In this document: positions 36,275 to 44,677 of the stretch, one piece after another
Position numbering within the stretch: the stretch's first letter is position 1
How the letters are laid out: every line of letters begins with the position of its first letter
From: Chryseobacterium phocaeense
GTDB taxonomy: Bacteria > Bacteroidota > Bacteroidia > Flavobacteriales > Weeksellaceae
Direction of reading: 5' to 3'
Assembly (NCBI RefSeq): GCF_900169075.1
Contig: NZ_LT827015.1
Span: 1,302,001-1,366,000 of the forward strand
Length of the DNA: 64,000 nt
Position numbers and translations under genes: made by a program
Notes under the pieces: model-generated
The model's input: only the letters and a program-made list of their open reading frames with translations
Told to the model about the DNA's origin: nothing
The model's database searches: none

Positions 36275-36835
36275 TCAAAAGCTGTCCAGTGTTTTCCTCT
36301 GATGATCTTTCAGTTTCTTGAATTCCGTGGGCGTAAAACCGGTAATGTTCCTGAATTGTGAAGAGAGATGCTGAACACTTTTATAACCGAGCTTTCCGGC
36401 GATCTCTGTAAGTGTGAATTCATTGTAGAGAAGCAGCTCTTTTACTTTTTCAATTTTATGAAGGATAAAAAACTGTTCAAGGGTAATGTTTTCGTTCTGC
36501 GAAAATGTTTTGGATAACGAGCTGTAGTCTTTGTGAATTTTTGAACTGAGAAATTCGGAAAGAAGAAAATCCTCATCAATATCCAGTTCGCTGATTTTGA
36601 TGATAATTGTATTTTTGATTTTGTCTATCAGCTGCTGGGTTGAATCTTTAATCCTTTCAAAACCCGTGGCAAGAAGACTTTCCTCTAAAGCCTGCATTTT
36701 TTCTGCAGGAATGTCAGTTTCAGTTTCCACTTCTCCGAGTTTTACGGAACGTGTGGGGACATCCACCTCGCGGAATATCTTTTCCACTGCGGCAATACAG
36801 CGGTTGCACACCATATTTTTGATGAAAACTTTCAT
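36275..36835 (-). CDS. HMA-like / AraC-type fusion regulator
   Basis: A 186-residue protein with an N-terminal region that looks like a heavy-metal-associated domain (Cys10 and Cys13 in NMVCNRCIAAVEK) and a C-terminal AraC-type DNA-binding domain from about residue 90 (ITLEQFFILHKIEKVKELLLYNEFTLTEIAGKLGYKSVQHLSSQFRNITGFTPTEFKKLK). No classic AraC sensor domain is present. The arrangement suggests a metal sensor, most likely for copper, given the P1B-ATPase 258 bp downstream on the same strand. Its start overlaps the stop of the thioesterase gene (TAATG), so the two are coupled. Metal sensing is inferred. Confidence 0.87.
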   Translation of the reverse strand: MKVFIKNMVCNRCIAAVEKIFREVDVPTRSVKLGEVETETDIPAEKMQALEESLLATGFERIKDSTQQLIDKIKNTIIIKISELDIDEDFLLSEFLSSKIHKDYSSLSKTFSQNENITLEQFFILHKIEKVKELLLYNEFTLTEIAGKLGYKSVQHLSSQFRNITGFTPTEFKKLKDHQRKTLDSF

Positions 36836-37224
36836 TATTTGTTCAGCCTGTCTTTTACAAATTCAATTTGTGTTTTTCCATGTGGCGAAGGATTTCCGTC
36901 ACGGTCCAGATTCACCATGACGATCTTGTCTACGGTAATGATGGTCTGGTGCGTCATCTTGTTTCTTACATCGCACTTTAAAGTCACAGAGGAGGAGCCG
37001 AAATGAACTGCCTCAATACCTATTTCTATAATGTCTCCCTGCTTGGCAGAACTTACAAAATTGATTTCTGAAATAAATTTTGTAACTACTTTTGTATTTT
37101 CCAACTGGATAATTGCATACAGTGCAGCTTCTTCATCAATCCATTGCAAAAGTCGTCCTCCGAAAAGAGAGTGATTAGGATTTAAATCTTCGGGTTTTAC
37201 CCATTTTCTGGTATGGTAGTTCAT
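36835..37224 (-). CDS. Acyl-CoA thioesterase (hotdog fold)
   Basis: A 129-residue hotdog-fold thioesterase that hydrolyses acyl-CoA. Family features: KPEDLNPNHSLFGGRLLQWIDEEAALYA near the N-terminus and HFGSSSVTLKCDVRNKMTHQ further on. The Asp/Glu pair in WIDEEAA and the Asn-His-Leu-Phe-Gly-Gly motif fit the YciA-like group. It has its own -7 element and leads into the regulator gene. The substrate chain length is unknown, and the tie to metal regulation is unclear. Confidence 0.92.
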   Translation of the reverse strand: MNYHTRKWVKPEDLNPNHSLFGGRLLQWIDEEAALYAIIQLENTKVVTKFISEINFVSSAKQGDIIEIGIEAVHFGSSSVTLKCDVRNKMTHQTIITVDKIVMVNLDRDGNPSPHGKTQIEFVKDRLNK

Positions 37225-37243
37225 GTTTTAATAATTTGCTTCA

Positions 37244-37251
37244 CAAATTTA
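37244..37251 (-). promoter_or_regulatory. -7 promoter element
   Basis: Minus-strand TAAATTTG, 20 nt before the thioesterase ATG; it would drive the thioesterase-regulator pair. Confidence 0.6.
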
Positions 37252-37319
37252 GTGTTAAAAACCGGGTTTATGAAAGAAATGGGATTTACTGATCTGAAGG
37301 GAATGATTCATTTTCTCAA

Positions 37320-37730
37320 TCATATTTTCTTGGAACGCATGGCTTTTACCTTTTTTACGGCCGGATCATTTAGAAAATTTTGATATTCTTTGCTTTCAAC
37401 AGGGAAAACGGCCACTTTGCCCTCTGCGTTATGATGGATTCCGAAACCATATCGTTTGGCCAAAGGAGAGGATCTCAGACAGGGCTGACCTTTGGAGAAG
37501 AACTGAATTTTCGCTTCCTTCTTCTGCTGTTCTGAGATATCATTTTTTATGGCATAACATTCAAATACAACATCATCAGAAGTATATTGATATGGATTTT
37601 TCACAATCTGCTCATATTGAAGCAGGGCAAGGGTTTTAATTTTCTTTTCAGGAGGGGTTTCGGCTCGGGATACCGGACAATCTTCGGCAATTTCAATAAA
37701 GGTGTTGATGTAATTGGTGGTATGTTTCAT
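37320..37730 (-). CDS. DUF6157-like protein
   Basis: A 136-residue cytosolic protein beginning HTTNYINTFIEIAEDCPVS, which I associate with the DUF6157 family, though this is recollection rather than a search. No catalytic motif is evident; KKEAKIQFFSKGQPCLRSSPLAKRYGFGIHHNAEGKVAVFPVES is a conserved-looking core. The gene is 45 bp after the small HTH gene on the same strand and may be cotranscribed with it. Confidence 0.75.
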   Translation of the reverse strand: MKHTTNYINTFIEIAEDCPVSRAETPPEKKIKTLALLQYEQIVKNPYQYTSDDVVFECYAIKNDISEQQKKEAKIQFFSKGQPCLRSSPLAKRYGFGIHHNAEGKVAVFPVESKEYQNFLNDPAVKKVKAMRSKKI

Positions 37731-37774
37731 AAGATTAGGATGGATTTACGTTTTAAAAAGAGATAAAATTAATG

Positions 37775-37978
37775 CTATTCCCTGAATTCCAGAATATCTC
37801 CCGGCTGGCAATCCAGGGCCTTACAAATGGAGTTTAAGGTACTCAGCCGTATGGCTTTAGCTTTCCCGGTTTTCAGATTCGATAGATTGGATAGTGTGAG
37901 GTTCACTTTTTCTGAGAGTTCATTCAGAGATATTTTTCTTTTGGCCATCACCACATCAAGGTTTATTACAATAGACAT
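37775..37978 (-). CDS. Cro/C1-type HTH regulator, YozG-like
   Basis: A 67-residue DNA-binding protein consisting of a single XRE-type helix-turn-helix (NLDVVMAKRKISLNELSEKVNLTLSNLSNLKTGKAKAIRLSTLNSICKALDCQPGDIL). It has no effector domain. It may repress its own promoter in the AT-rich region shared with the RRM gene. Confidence 0.85.
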   Translation of the reverse strand: MSIVINLDVVMAKRKISLNELSEKVNLTLSNLSNLKTGKAKAIRLSTLNSICKALDCQPGDILEFRE

Positions 37979-38276
37979 CTGATTATTTTTATAAGAACAC
38001 GTTTTAAATAGAGTTCAATATTATTATGTTAACTAACTTTAACTTTTATCAAATTTAAATAAAATTTTATTATATAAAAATGTTTATTTATTGTTATTCA
38101 ATAAAAAATTAATTTAAATTCAATGAAAAGTGACAAATACTTTAAAAAAAACTTTGATTTAAATTTTTTAATTGTATCTTGCATACGTTTATATTTGGAA
38201 TCAATATTTGTTCATTAATTTATGTTGTTTTTCTTTTATATACCAAATTTTTATTAATTTTTTAATTTTATTCAAA
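37979..38276. other. AT-rich divergent intergenic region
   Basis: This 298-bp region lies between the small HTH gene and the RRM gene and is extremely AT-rich with long T and A runs. Near 38172-38182 tatcttgc is a near match to TAnnTTTG, which would give the RRM gene an untranslated leader of about 95 nt. Confidence 0.5.
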
Positions 38277-38636
38277 ATGAACATTTTTGTTTCAAACATC
38301 AATTACGCAACTAAAGAATATGAGTTGCACGATCTATTCGCAGAATTTGGTGATGTATCATCAGCTAAAATTGTTACAGACAGAGAAACTGGCCGTTCAA
38401 GAGGTTTCGGTTTTGTAGAAATGGGTGATGAAGAAGGAAAGCAAGCTGTTGAAGCTCTTAATCAGAAAGAATTCAACGGAAAAACTCTGAATGTATCTGA
38501 AGCTAAGCCAAGAGAAGAAAAGCCAAGAAGAAGCTTTGACAACAACAGAGGTGGAGGTTACGGAAACAACCGTGGTAACGGTGGCGGATACGGCGGTGGT
38601 AACAACCGTGGTAACGGCGGCGGAAACCGTTGGTAA
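38277..38636 (+). CDS. RRM-domain RNA-binding protein
   Basis: A 119-residue cytosolic protein. Residues 1-80 form one RNA recognition motif with RNP2 IFVSNI and RNP1 RGFGFVEM. Residues about 80-119 are Gly-, Asn- and Arg-rich (RGGGYGNNRGN repeats), like eukaryotic hnRNP tails. Related small RRM proteins act as RNA chaperones in Bacteroidota. The ATG at 38277 was chosen because the preceding in-frame codons lie in the AT-rich leader and encode hydrophobic low-complexity text. A long AT-rich leader may confer cold-shock control. Confidence 0.9.
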   Translation: MNIFVSNINYATKEYELHDLFAEFGDVSSAKIVTDRETGRSRGFGFVEMGDEEGKQAVEALNQKEFNGKTLNVSEAKPREEKPRRSFDNNRGGGYGNNRGNGGGYGGGNNRGNGGGNRW

Positions 38637-38644
38637 AATATAAG

Positions 38645-38667
38645 GCGGCTTTTTAGCCGCTTTTTTT
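38645..38667 (+). terminator. Intrinsic terminator of the RRM gene
   Basis: Stem gcggct/agccgc with a tttt loop followed by seven T residues. Confidence 0.85.
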
Positions 38668-38680
38668 ATACATTAAATTG

Positions 38681-38730
38681 TCCTGTTTTTAAGATATGCT
38701 GAATCTAAGCAACGTATTTTAAAAACAGGA
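38681..38730. repeat. Hairpin with 12-bp arms, 26-nt loop
   Basis: tcctgtttttaa at 38681-38692 and ttaaaaacagga at 38719-38730 are exact reverse complements. The function is unknown; it may be a second terminator or a palindromic repeat. Confidence 0.6.
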
Positions 38731-38878
38731 CTTTTTATTGTATATCTCCACTTTTTCTCATCATTGGTCAGGTTAATTTTTTTCTTTAACATGTTGTTTT
38801 TAATTTATTTTTTTAAGTTTTTATTTTGTTAACTCATTATATATTCGTAAGTTAACATTAACTAAAAAAATATATAAC

Positions 38879-40429
38879 ATGAGAAAAAAATTACTTTTGG
38901 CATTATTTGCAATTCCAATCATTGCTCATGCCCAGTTTTTCCAGAATTTTGACGCAGGTACAACAATCCCGGCCGGATGGACAGTTCTTAACGGCGGAGA
39001 CACCAACACATGGGCTGTAGTAAACTATACAGGAGGCTCCGCTACTGCATACAGCGGGACCAATACTATGTCTATTGGCTATAGTGCCCAGGCTCATAAT
39101 GATCATCTGATTACTCCAGCTATTACCGTAACGGCAGGTGTGAATGATTTTCTTTCATTTTATGCCCGCAGCCGGGACCCTCTTTATCCTGAAGTCATCA
39201 GTTTGAAAGTATCTACCACAACCCCTACAGCGGCAGCTTTTACCAATACGCTTGCTGCCAGTGTGGCTCCTGCCAGCGGAACCAATTTTTACAGGTTTGC
39301 CTATGATCTTTCAGCATATGTAGGACAAACAATCTACGTAAGTTTTTATTCTACTACTACAGACAAATTCTTTTTTGATGTGGATGATGTATACAGTGGA
39401 GCTATTCCTGCTTGTGATGTGCCGTCCACTGTTATTGTCAATTCTGTAACGTCTAATTCAGCTAATGTGAGCTGGACAGCATCACCTACTGCCGGAGCTA
39501 CCTATCAGATAGAATATGGCCCGACAGGATTTACGCAGGGAAGTGGTACGGTTATTACAAGCACAACGGCTTCTGCAATTATTCCATCGCTTTCACCATC
39601 TACCGCTTATCAGTTTTATGTAAGATCAAACTGTGGTGCGAACGGTTTCAGTGCATGGACGGCCGTTAAAGCCTTTACAACAAGTTGTGCTGCTGTTGCT
39701 TCGTTCCCATATACACAGAATTTTGATACGGCGACAATTCCTTCGTGCTGGACAAATGAAGCTGTTTCCGGTGGAGGGACAGCTGTATGGACATATGTTA
39801 CGGCAAATGGGAATAATACAATCACGCCGAAATCTGCACCAAGAATGGCTGAATTCAGAACTACTACGGCAGGAAATAAAGCCAAGCTGGTGTCTGCTCC
39901 GTTAGATATTTCCGGTCTTGCTACGCCTCAGCTGAAATTCAGTCTGGCTAATGTGAACTGGTCTGGAGATATTGACGAACTGAGAATTTTCTATAAAGCA
40001 AACAGCGGAGATGCATGGACGCAGATAGGAAGTTCTTACACCACAGAAAATACAGCATGGCTGGATGTAACTATTCCGCTTCCAAACAAATCTGCCAACT
40101 ACGTTATCGCCTTTGAAGGAACGTCTAACTGGGCAAGGGGAATCAACGTGGATAACGTATCTGTACTGGATGCCTCTGCTTTGGGAGTAAATGAGGCGGA
40201 AAAGAGCAGTGGTATTAAAGTTTATCCAAACCCGGTAAAAGATCTTCTGAACATCAGTACAGATAAGCAGATCAGAAGTATTGAGATCTTCTCACTTACA
40301 GGACAGCTGGTCAAAACGCTGGATAAAGATACCAAACAGGTGAATGTATCTGATCTGAAGAAAGGAGTTTATCTGCTTAGAATAAAATCTGAAGGAAAAG
40401 ATGAATCATTTAAGATTGTTAAAGACTAA
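38879..40429 (+). CDS. T9SS-exported protein with choice-of-anchor-J-like and Fn3 domains
   Basis: A 516-residue secreted protein. Signal peptide (ending AHAQ); a jelly-roll domain at about 20-175 (FFQNFDAGTTIPAGWTVLNG, then HLITPAITVTAGVNDFLSFYAR); a fibronectin type III domain at about 180-270 (PSTVIVNSVTSNSANVSWTAS); a second jelly-roll domain from about 275 to 430 (YTQNFDTATIPSCWTNEAV); and a T9SS type A sorting domain at the end (VYPNPVKDLL, GVYLLRIKSEG, FKIVKD). This is an adhesin- or hydrolase-accessory-like surface protein. It has a strong terminator. Confidence 0.9.
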   Translation: MRKKLLLALFAIPIIAHAQFFQNFDAGTTIPAGWTVLNGGDTNTWAVVNYTGGSATAYSGTNTMSIGYSAQAHNDHLITPAITVTAGVNDFLSFYARSRDPLYPEVISLKVSTTTPTAAAFTNTLAASVAPASGTNFYRFAYDLSAYVGQTIYVSFYSTTTDKFFFDVDDVYSGAIPACDVPSTVIVNSVTSNSANVSWTASPTAGATYQIEYGPTGFTQGSGTVITSTTASAIIPSLSPSTAYQFYVRSNCGANGFSAWTAVKAFTTSCAAVASFPYTQNFDTATIPSCWTNEAVSGGGTAVWTYVTANGNNTITPKSAPRMAEFRTTTAGNKAKLVSAPLDISGLATPQLKFSLANVNWSGDIDELRIFYKANSGDAWTQIGSSYTTENTAWLDVTIPLPNKSANYVIAFEGTSNWARGINVDNVSVLDASALGVNEAEKSSGIKVYPNPVKDLLNISTDKQIRSIEIFSLTGQLVKTLDKDTKQVNVSDLKKGVYLLRIKSEGKDESFKIVKD

Positions 40430-40445
40430 ATGATAAATGAATAAA

Positions 40446-40478
40446 AAGACTGTCTCAAAAGGGACAGTCTTTTTTTTA
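40446..40478 (+). terminator. Intrinsic terminator
   Basis: 9-bp stem aagactgtc/gacagtctt with an 8-nt loop followed by an uninterrupted T-run. Confidence 0.88.
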
Positions 40479-40540
40479 TCCGGAAAATACCATTGCCAGG
40501 TACAACTTGATACAAGGCTTATTTCTTAACGATGAAAGAT

Positions 40541-42328
40541 TTATTTTTCTTTGATCAGCAGAATCGCATTATCATAATAAATATTGTATCCTTTATGATC
40601 TAAGGTTTTATCCCTTGTAATCATTGGGAAAACTATTTTGAGATGGTACTTTCCAAGATCACCTTCCACCGAGAACTCCTTCTGTTTCACAATTTCTCCT
40701 TTGCCATCATTACTTTCAAATAATCTGGTAATAGCCGGACCAAAATCTATTGTTTCTTTTGAATTGAGGCTCACCTTGGTCATCCTTTGGTTATTAGATT
40801 CAGAAAAAGTATTGATCTTTAAGGTATCTTTGTCGATATTTACTGATTCCTGATTGTATCCGTTAAATCGCGTAAGATACTGATACCCCTGAATGTCTGT
40901 AACTGTAGTTTCGGATTCCAGGATCAGCCTTTCAGCTGAACTTTTTGATGTTTTCTGTACTTTGGTGAAGGCTTCTCTTAACGTATTGCTGATTACCCAT
41001 GGATATCGCTGTTCGAAATTTCCTGCCAAAAGATCACGGGTCTTTCCCTGAACGAGATTCAGTAGAAAATCTTTTTGTTGTCTTTGAGCCAGAAATTCAA
41101 ATTTATTAGCAATCTCAGTAACCACGGTGTCTGATATTTTCTGCTGGAAATCTATTTTGTTATTGACCAGAAGCTTGTTGTCGTTCAGAAGCTTTACCAG
41201 CTCATTTTTCTGGCTTCTTTTGGCTACACTGAAAGCATTCAGATAAGGAAAGATCAGGGAAAAAGTCCCAAAGACGAATAAGCTCACCGGAATGAATTTG
41301 ATACTTGCTTTTCTATTGAATACAAAATAAGCCACCACACTCAGCAGCCACAAGGCGAGAAGCAGTACAAAATACCGCGGTTCCGTGTAGCCGTACTCCA
41401 GAATCCTTGTAAAAATAGCGGTAAACAACAGGATAATTAGAGGAATAATGGTGTAATAAAACAGCTTTGAGAATATTTTTACCCAGGATTTTGCTTTTTC
41501 TTCTTTCAGTGGATATACAAGCAGTAATGCAAGGATTCCCACTATACTGTAAGCCAGGACCAGATAAGACACCCAGCCTCTCGGAAGTTCCCAGTTGATG
41601 ACTATTTTAAATGAATAAATATAAAGGATAATCAGATAAATAAAAAGAAGCGGAATCAGGACAAACTGAGTGAAAAACTTAAGAATTACAGGATAAGTTC
41701 CGTCTTTTTCAAGATAATCCAGGCCGGTTTCATTGAAAAGAAGAAAAATAAAACAGCTTCCGGAAATAGCCAGCACATAAAACGTATCCGCATAAAGCTT
41801 ATCACTGAAGTTGAAATCAAATAGTTTGTCAACAGCCAGAATTGCCAGCTCCACACCTCCGGTAAGAACTCCGGTGAATACTGCAGTCAGGAATATATTC
41901 ACAAAAAGATTCTTGTTATACTGCCAGAAATTAAGTTCTTTGTCTTTTTTCAGAAAGGCAGCGAAAGACACCAATAAATGAGAAAGCAGTAGGGTGATCG
42001 CTACAATAAACCCGTACACCTCTGTAAAATCCCTTTCTTTTTTTGGCAGAATGAAATAGAATCCGATCAGGAAAGCTGTTCCTGATAATTCCAACAACAG
42101 CCTTTTTCCAATCCTTTGGGAAAGTATTTTTAACGCAAACATCAAAGAAATCCCAAGACAGCAGCAAATCGTAAACTTCGAATAGGTAAATAGAAATTCA
42201 CGTTTATACTTATGATCCAACATACAGATGGCGCCTGCAGAAGAGAGTAGGGCCATCAGTAAAACCATCGGATAGCGGAGGATGACATCCTGTGCTTTTC
42301 CGGATATTTCCTGGAATTTCGTTTTCAT
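40541..42328 (-). CDS. DUF4153-family membrane protein
   Basis: A 595-residue inner-membrane protein. The first two thirds contain about ten to twelve predicted helices (for example VLLMALLSSAGAICML, LFVNIFLTAVFTGVLTGGVELAILAV, LFIYLIILYIYSFKI); the last 230 residues form a soluble domain. The fold and length fit DUF4153. The function is unknown. It is the third gene of an operon with a PAP2-type phosphatase and a BlaI-type regulator, with 18 bp between it and the regulator. Confidence 0.8.
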   Translation of the reverse strand: MKTKFQEISGKAQDVILRYPMVLLMALLSSAGAICMLDHKYKREFLFTYSKFTICCCLGISLMFALKILSQRIGKRLLLELSGTAFLIGFYFILPKKERDFTEVYGFIVAITLLLSHLLVSFAAFLKKDKELNFWQYNKNLFVNIFLTAVFTGVLTGGVELAILAVDKLFDFNFSDKLYADTFYVLAISGSCFIFLLFNETGLDYLEKDGTYPVILKFFTQFVLIPLLFIYLIILYIYSFKIVINWELPRGWVSYLVLAYSIVGILALLLVYPLKEEKAKSWVKIFSKLFYYTIIPLIILLFTAIFTRILEYGYTEPRYFVLLLALWLLSVVAYFVFNRKASIKFIPVSLFVFGTFSLIFPYLNAFSVAKRSQKNELVKLLNDNKLLVNNKIDFQQKISDTVVTEIANKFEFLAQRQQKDFLLNLVQGKTRDLLAGNFEQRYPWVISNTLREAFTKVQKTSKSSAERLILESETTVTDIQGYQYLTRFNGYNQESVNIDKDTLKINTFSESNNQRMTKVSLNSKETIDFGPAITRLFESNDGKGEIVKQKEFSVEGDLGKYHLKIVFPMITRDKTLDHKGYNIYYDNAILLIKEK

Positions 42329-42346
42329 GATCTGCGTGTTTTCCGG

Positions 42347-42832
42347 TTAATCTTTCTTTTTTTTCTTTTTCTTGTCTTTATCCTTGTCTTTTTCTTTGAC
42401 TTTTTTTGTTTTCTTAGGATTGAGGATTTCTTCTGCGTACTCGAATTTCGGTTCTTCCACTTTTGCAGGGATAATCTCAATTTTAAGGTCAAAATATTTT
42501 TTCAGGTCATCCTGAGAAATCAGGTTTTCACTGAATAAAAATTCTAAGATTTCCTTCCCGGAATCGTTAAAAAAATTGTGGGCGAGCTCTTTGAGTAAGA
42601 ATTTTCTGTATTCCTCCAATGGAACAACCACAGTATATTTAAAAATTCTTCCTTCTTTTTGAGTCGTGATATAACCTTTTTCCACCAGTATTTTCAGGTA
42701 AGTGGAAACGGTGTTCTGATGCGGCTTCGGCTCCGGATGCTGCTCCATAATATCTTTAAGATAAAAGGATCCAAGCTTCCAGAACAGCTTCATAAAATTC
42801 TCCTCAGCAGCGGTAAGATGATTTATTTTCAT
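42347..42832 (-). CDS. BlaI/MecI/CopY-family regulator with a Lys-rich tail
   Basis: A 161-residue protein. Residues 1-75 form the BlaI-type winged helix (MKINHLTAAEENFMKLFWKLGSFYLKDIMEQHPEPKPHQNTVSTYLKILVEKGYITTQKEGRIFKYTVVV). The rest has the dimerisation region and an unusual basic C-terminus (KKTKKVKEKDKDKDKKKKKKKD). No BlaR1-type sensor protease gene is next to it, so the signal is unknown. It probably represses its own operon with the PAP2 and DUF4153 genes. Confidence 0.88.
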   Translation of the reverse strand: MKINHLTAAEENFMKLFWKLGSFYLKDIMEQHPEPKPHQNTVSTYLKILVEKGYITTQKEGRIFKYTVVVPLEEYRKFLLKELAHNFFNDSGKEILEFLFSENLISQDDLKKYFDLKIEIIPAKVEEPKFEYAEEILNPKKTKKVKEKDKDKDKKKKKKKD

Positions 42833-42841
42833 AGAATATTC

Positions 42842-43444
42842 TTAATGTTGAAATTGTATATTGCAATAAAGATAGATAAAAGATACCACAAATGCTATTC
42901 CTGCACCCATAAATACTTCCTGTACCGTATGTCTTTTTAAGATGATGCGGGTAATACCTACTAAAATTGCTATTCCGAACCATATCAATCCAGCCTTCCA
43001 GTCCAGGGTGAAAAATAATGCGGCTACGAATACATTAAATGCTGTATGCATGGAGCTTTTGATAAAAAAGTTGCTGATCTGCATGGTGAAAATCAGGATC
43101 AGTATAAACAGCATCACTAGATCAATATATCCGTTTCTGAAATAGCTGGCTATAAGGTAAATAATCACACAGGCCGCAATAAAAATATAGAGTGTCTTTC
43201 TCTGAATACGGTCTGAGACATCCATATTGGTATACCTTCCTGTCTTCACGTTCCAGACCAGCCAGATCACCACCGGAATGATAATCATTAATAAGATAGG
43301 CACAAAATAGTGAAGAGATTCCTGCCATGAATATTTCCTTACACTCATATAAATGAAGAAAATAAATAAGGATACCATCGGATTAAAAAAATCTGAGATC
43401 ACTTTTGATATTTTATGCAGTAGTGAAGGCTGTTTTTCTTGCAT
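42842..43444 (-). CDS. PAP2-superfamily membrane phosphatase
   Basis: A 200-residue membrane protein with five or six helices. Two of the PAP2 motif regions are recognisable but varied: SSMHTAFN in place of PSGH, and TRIILKRHTVQEVF in place of SRxxxxxHxxxD (the last Asp is Glu). DVSDRIQRKTLY resembles the loop seen in flavobacterial PAP2 proteins. It may act on lipid phosphates such as undecaprenyl diphosphate or be a degenerate member. It is the first gene of the operon with the BlaI-like regulator. Confidence 0.82.
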   Translation of the reverse strand: MQEKQPSLLHKISKVISDFFNPMVSLFIFFIYMSVRKYSWQESLHYFVPILLMIIIPVVIWLVWNVKTGRYTNMDVSDRIQRKTLYIFIAACVIIYLIASYFRNGYIDLVMLFILILIFTMQISNFFIKSSMHTAFNVFVAALFFTLDWKAGLIWFGIAILVGITRIILKRHTVQEVFMGAGIAFVVSFIYLYCNIQFQH

Positions 43445-43447
43445 GTT

Positions 43448-43468
43448 CAAATTTAAAATTCAAATATA
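43448..43468 (-). promoter_or_regulatory. Two -7 elements before the PAP2 operon
   Basis: Minus-strand TATATTTG at 43461-43468 and TAAATTTG at 43448-43455 both match TAnnTTTG. The in-frame TTG at 43450 lies inside the second element, supporting the ATG at 43444. Confidence 0.5.
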
Positions 43469-43524
43469 ACACTATAAGCAAAAAAACAATTAGAAGGTAT
43501 ACGATAAAAACAAAGTTTTTTTTA

Positions 43525-43532
43525 TAATTTTG
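43525..43532 (+). promoter_or_regulatory. -7 promoter element of pdhA
   Basis: TAATTTTG, 37 nt before the ATG. Confidence 0.6.
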
Positions 43533-43568
43533 CTCAAATATTCATCATAAAAAAGCAAGAGCTAGCAC

Positions 43569-44570
43569 ATGAAAGAATTTTCTAAAGAGGTATACCTGAA
43601 GTGGTATGAAGATATGACTATGTGGAGAAGGTTTGAAGACAAATGCCGTTCTCTTTATCTAAAACAAAAGATCAGAGGTTTTTTACATTTGTATAACGGT
43701 CAGGAGGCTATTCCTGCCGGCTTCACGCATGCAATGGATCTTACGAAGGACAGTATGATTACTGCCTACAGATGCCACATCCATCCAATGGCGATGGGAG
43801 TAGATCCGAAAAGAATCATGGCGGAACTTTGTGGTAAAGCTACCGGAACATCCGGAGGTATGGGTGGTTCTATGCACATTTTCAGTAAAGAGCACCGTTT
43901 TTATGGCGGGCACGGTATTGTAGGAGGTCAGATTCCTTTGGGAGCCGGAATTGCTTTTGCAGATAAATATTTTGACAGAAAGGCGGTAAACATCTGCTTC
44001 TTCGGAGACGGAGCGGCAAGACAGGGATCGCTTCATGAGACATTCAATATGGCCATGAACTGGAAACTTCCTGTAGTATTTGTAGTGGAAAACAACCAGT
44101 ATGCAATGGGAACTTCCGTAAAAAGAACAGCCAACCACGAAGACATCTATAAATTAGGCTTAGGATATGAAATGCCTTGCCTTGCAGTAGATGCCATGGA
44201 CCCTGAAAAGGTAGCTGAAGCAGCTTACGAAGCCATAGAAAGAGCAAGAAGAGGAGACGGACCTACATTCATTGAAGCCAGAACATACCGTTACAGAGGG
44301 CATTCTATGTCTGATGCTGAGCCTTACAGAAGCAAAGAAGAGGTGGCCATTCATAAAAATGATGACCCTATGGAGCTTGTGAAGCACAGAATTTTAGAAA
44401 ACGGATGGGCTACTGAAGCAGAACTGGAAACTATTGACAATAAATCAAGAGATTTCGTGGAAGAATGTATTGAGTTTATGGAAAACTCACCATACCCGGA
44501 TCCAGAGAAAATCTACGAATATGTATATGCTCAGGAAGATTACCCGTTCTTAGATAAATTGGAAAACTAA
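43569..44570 (+). CDS. pdhA: Pyruvate dehydrogenase E1 component, alpha subunit
   Basis: TPP-dependent subunit that decarboxylates pyruvate and passes the acetyl group to lipoyl-E2. The 333-residue protein has FLHLYNGQEAIPAGF, SMHIFSKEHRFYGGHGIVGGQIPLGAG, and the TPP/magnesium motif GDGAARQGSLHETFNMAMNWKLPVVFVVENNQYAMGT, followed by the phosphorylation-loop-like YRYRGHSMSDAE. The E2 gene follows 107 bp later, but no E1 beta gene is present, so that subunit is encoded elsewhere. Confidence 0.97.
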   Translation: MKEFSKEVYLKWYEDMTMWRRFEDKCRSLYLKQKIRGFLHLYNGQEAIPAGFTHAMDLTKDSMITAYRCHIHPMAMGVDPKRIMAELCGKATGTSGGMGGSMHIFSKEHRFYGGHGIVGGQIPLGAGIAFADKYFDRKAVNICFFGDGAARQGSLHETFNMAMNWKLPVVFVVENNQYAMGTSVKRTANHEDIYKLGLGYEMPCLAVDAMDPEKVAEAAYEAIERARRGDGPTFIEARTYRYRGHSMSDAEPYRSKEEVAIHKNDDPMELVKHRILENGWATEAELETIDNKSRDFVEECIEFMENSPYPDPEKIYEYVYAQEDYPFLDKLEN

Positions 44571-44577
44571 ATAATTT

Positions 44578-44670
44578 GCTGATACGATGATATGCTGATG
44601 TGTTAATAGTGTTTTTATTATCAAATCATCACATCACCACATGATCACATTAATTAAATTATCATATTAA
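44578..44670. repeat. Low-complexity catca/tgatg DNA
   Basis: The gap between pdhA and the E2 gene has the text tgctgatacgatgatatgctgatgtg followed by aaatcatcacatcaccacatgatcac, which form an imperfect inverted repeat, possibly a stem-loop in the transcript. No -7 element was seen here. Confidence 0.6.
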
Positions 44671-44677
44671 ATAAATT

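Noticed and set aside
38172..38276. N-terminal extension of the RRM protein
   Set aside because: It is an AT-rich translation of the leader, hydrophobic and low in complexity; RRM proteins start next to RNP2.
44578..44670. Riboswitch upstream of the E2 gene
   Set aside because: The inverted catca/tgatg text is low in complexity and fits no riboswitch class I know.
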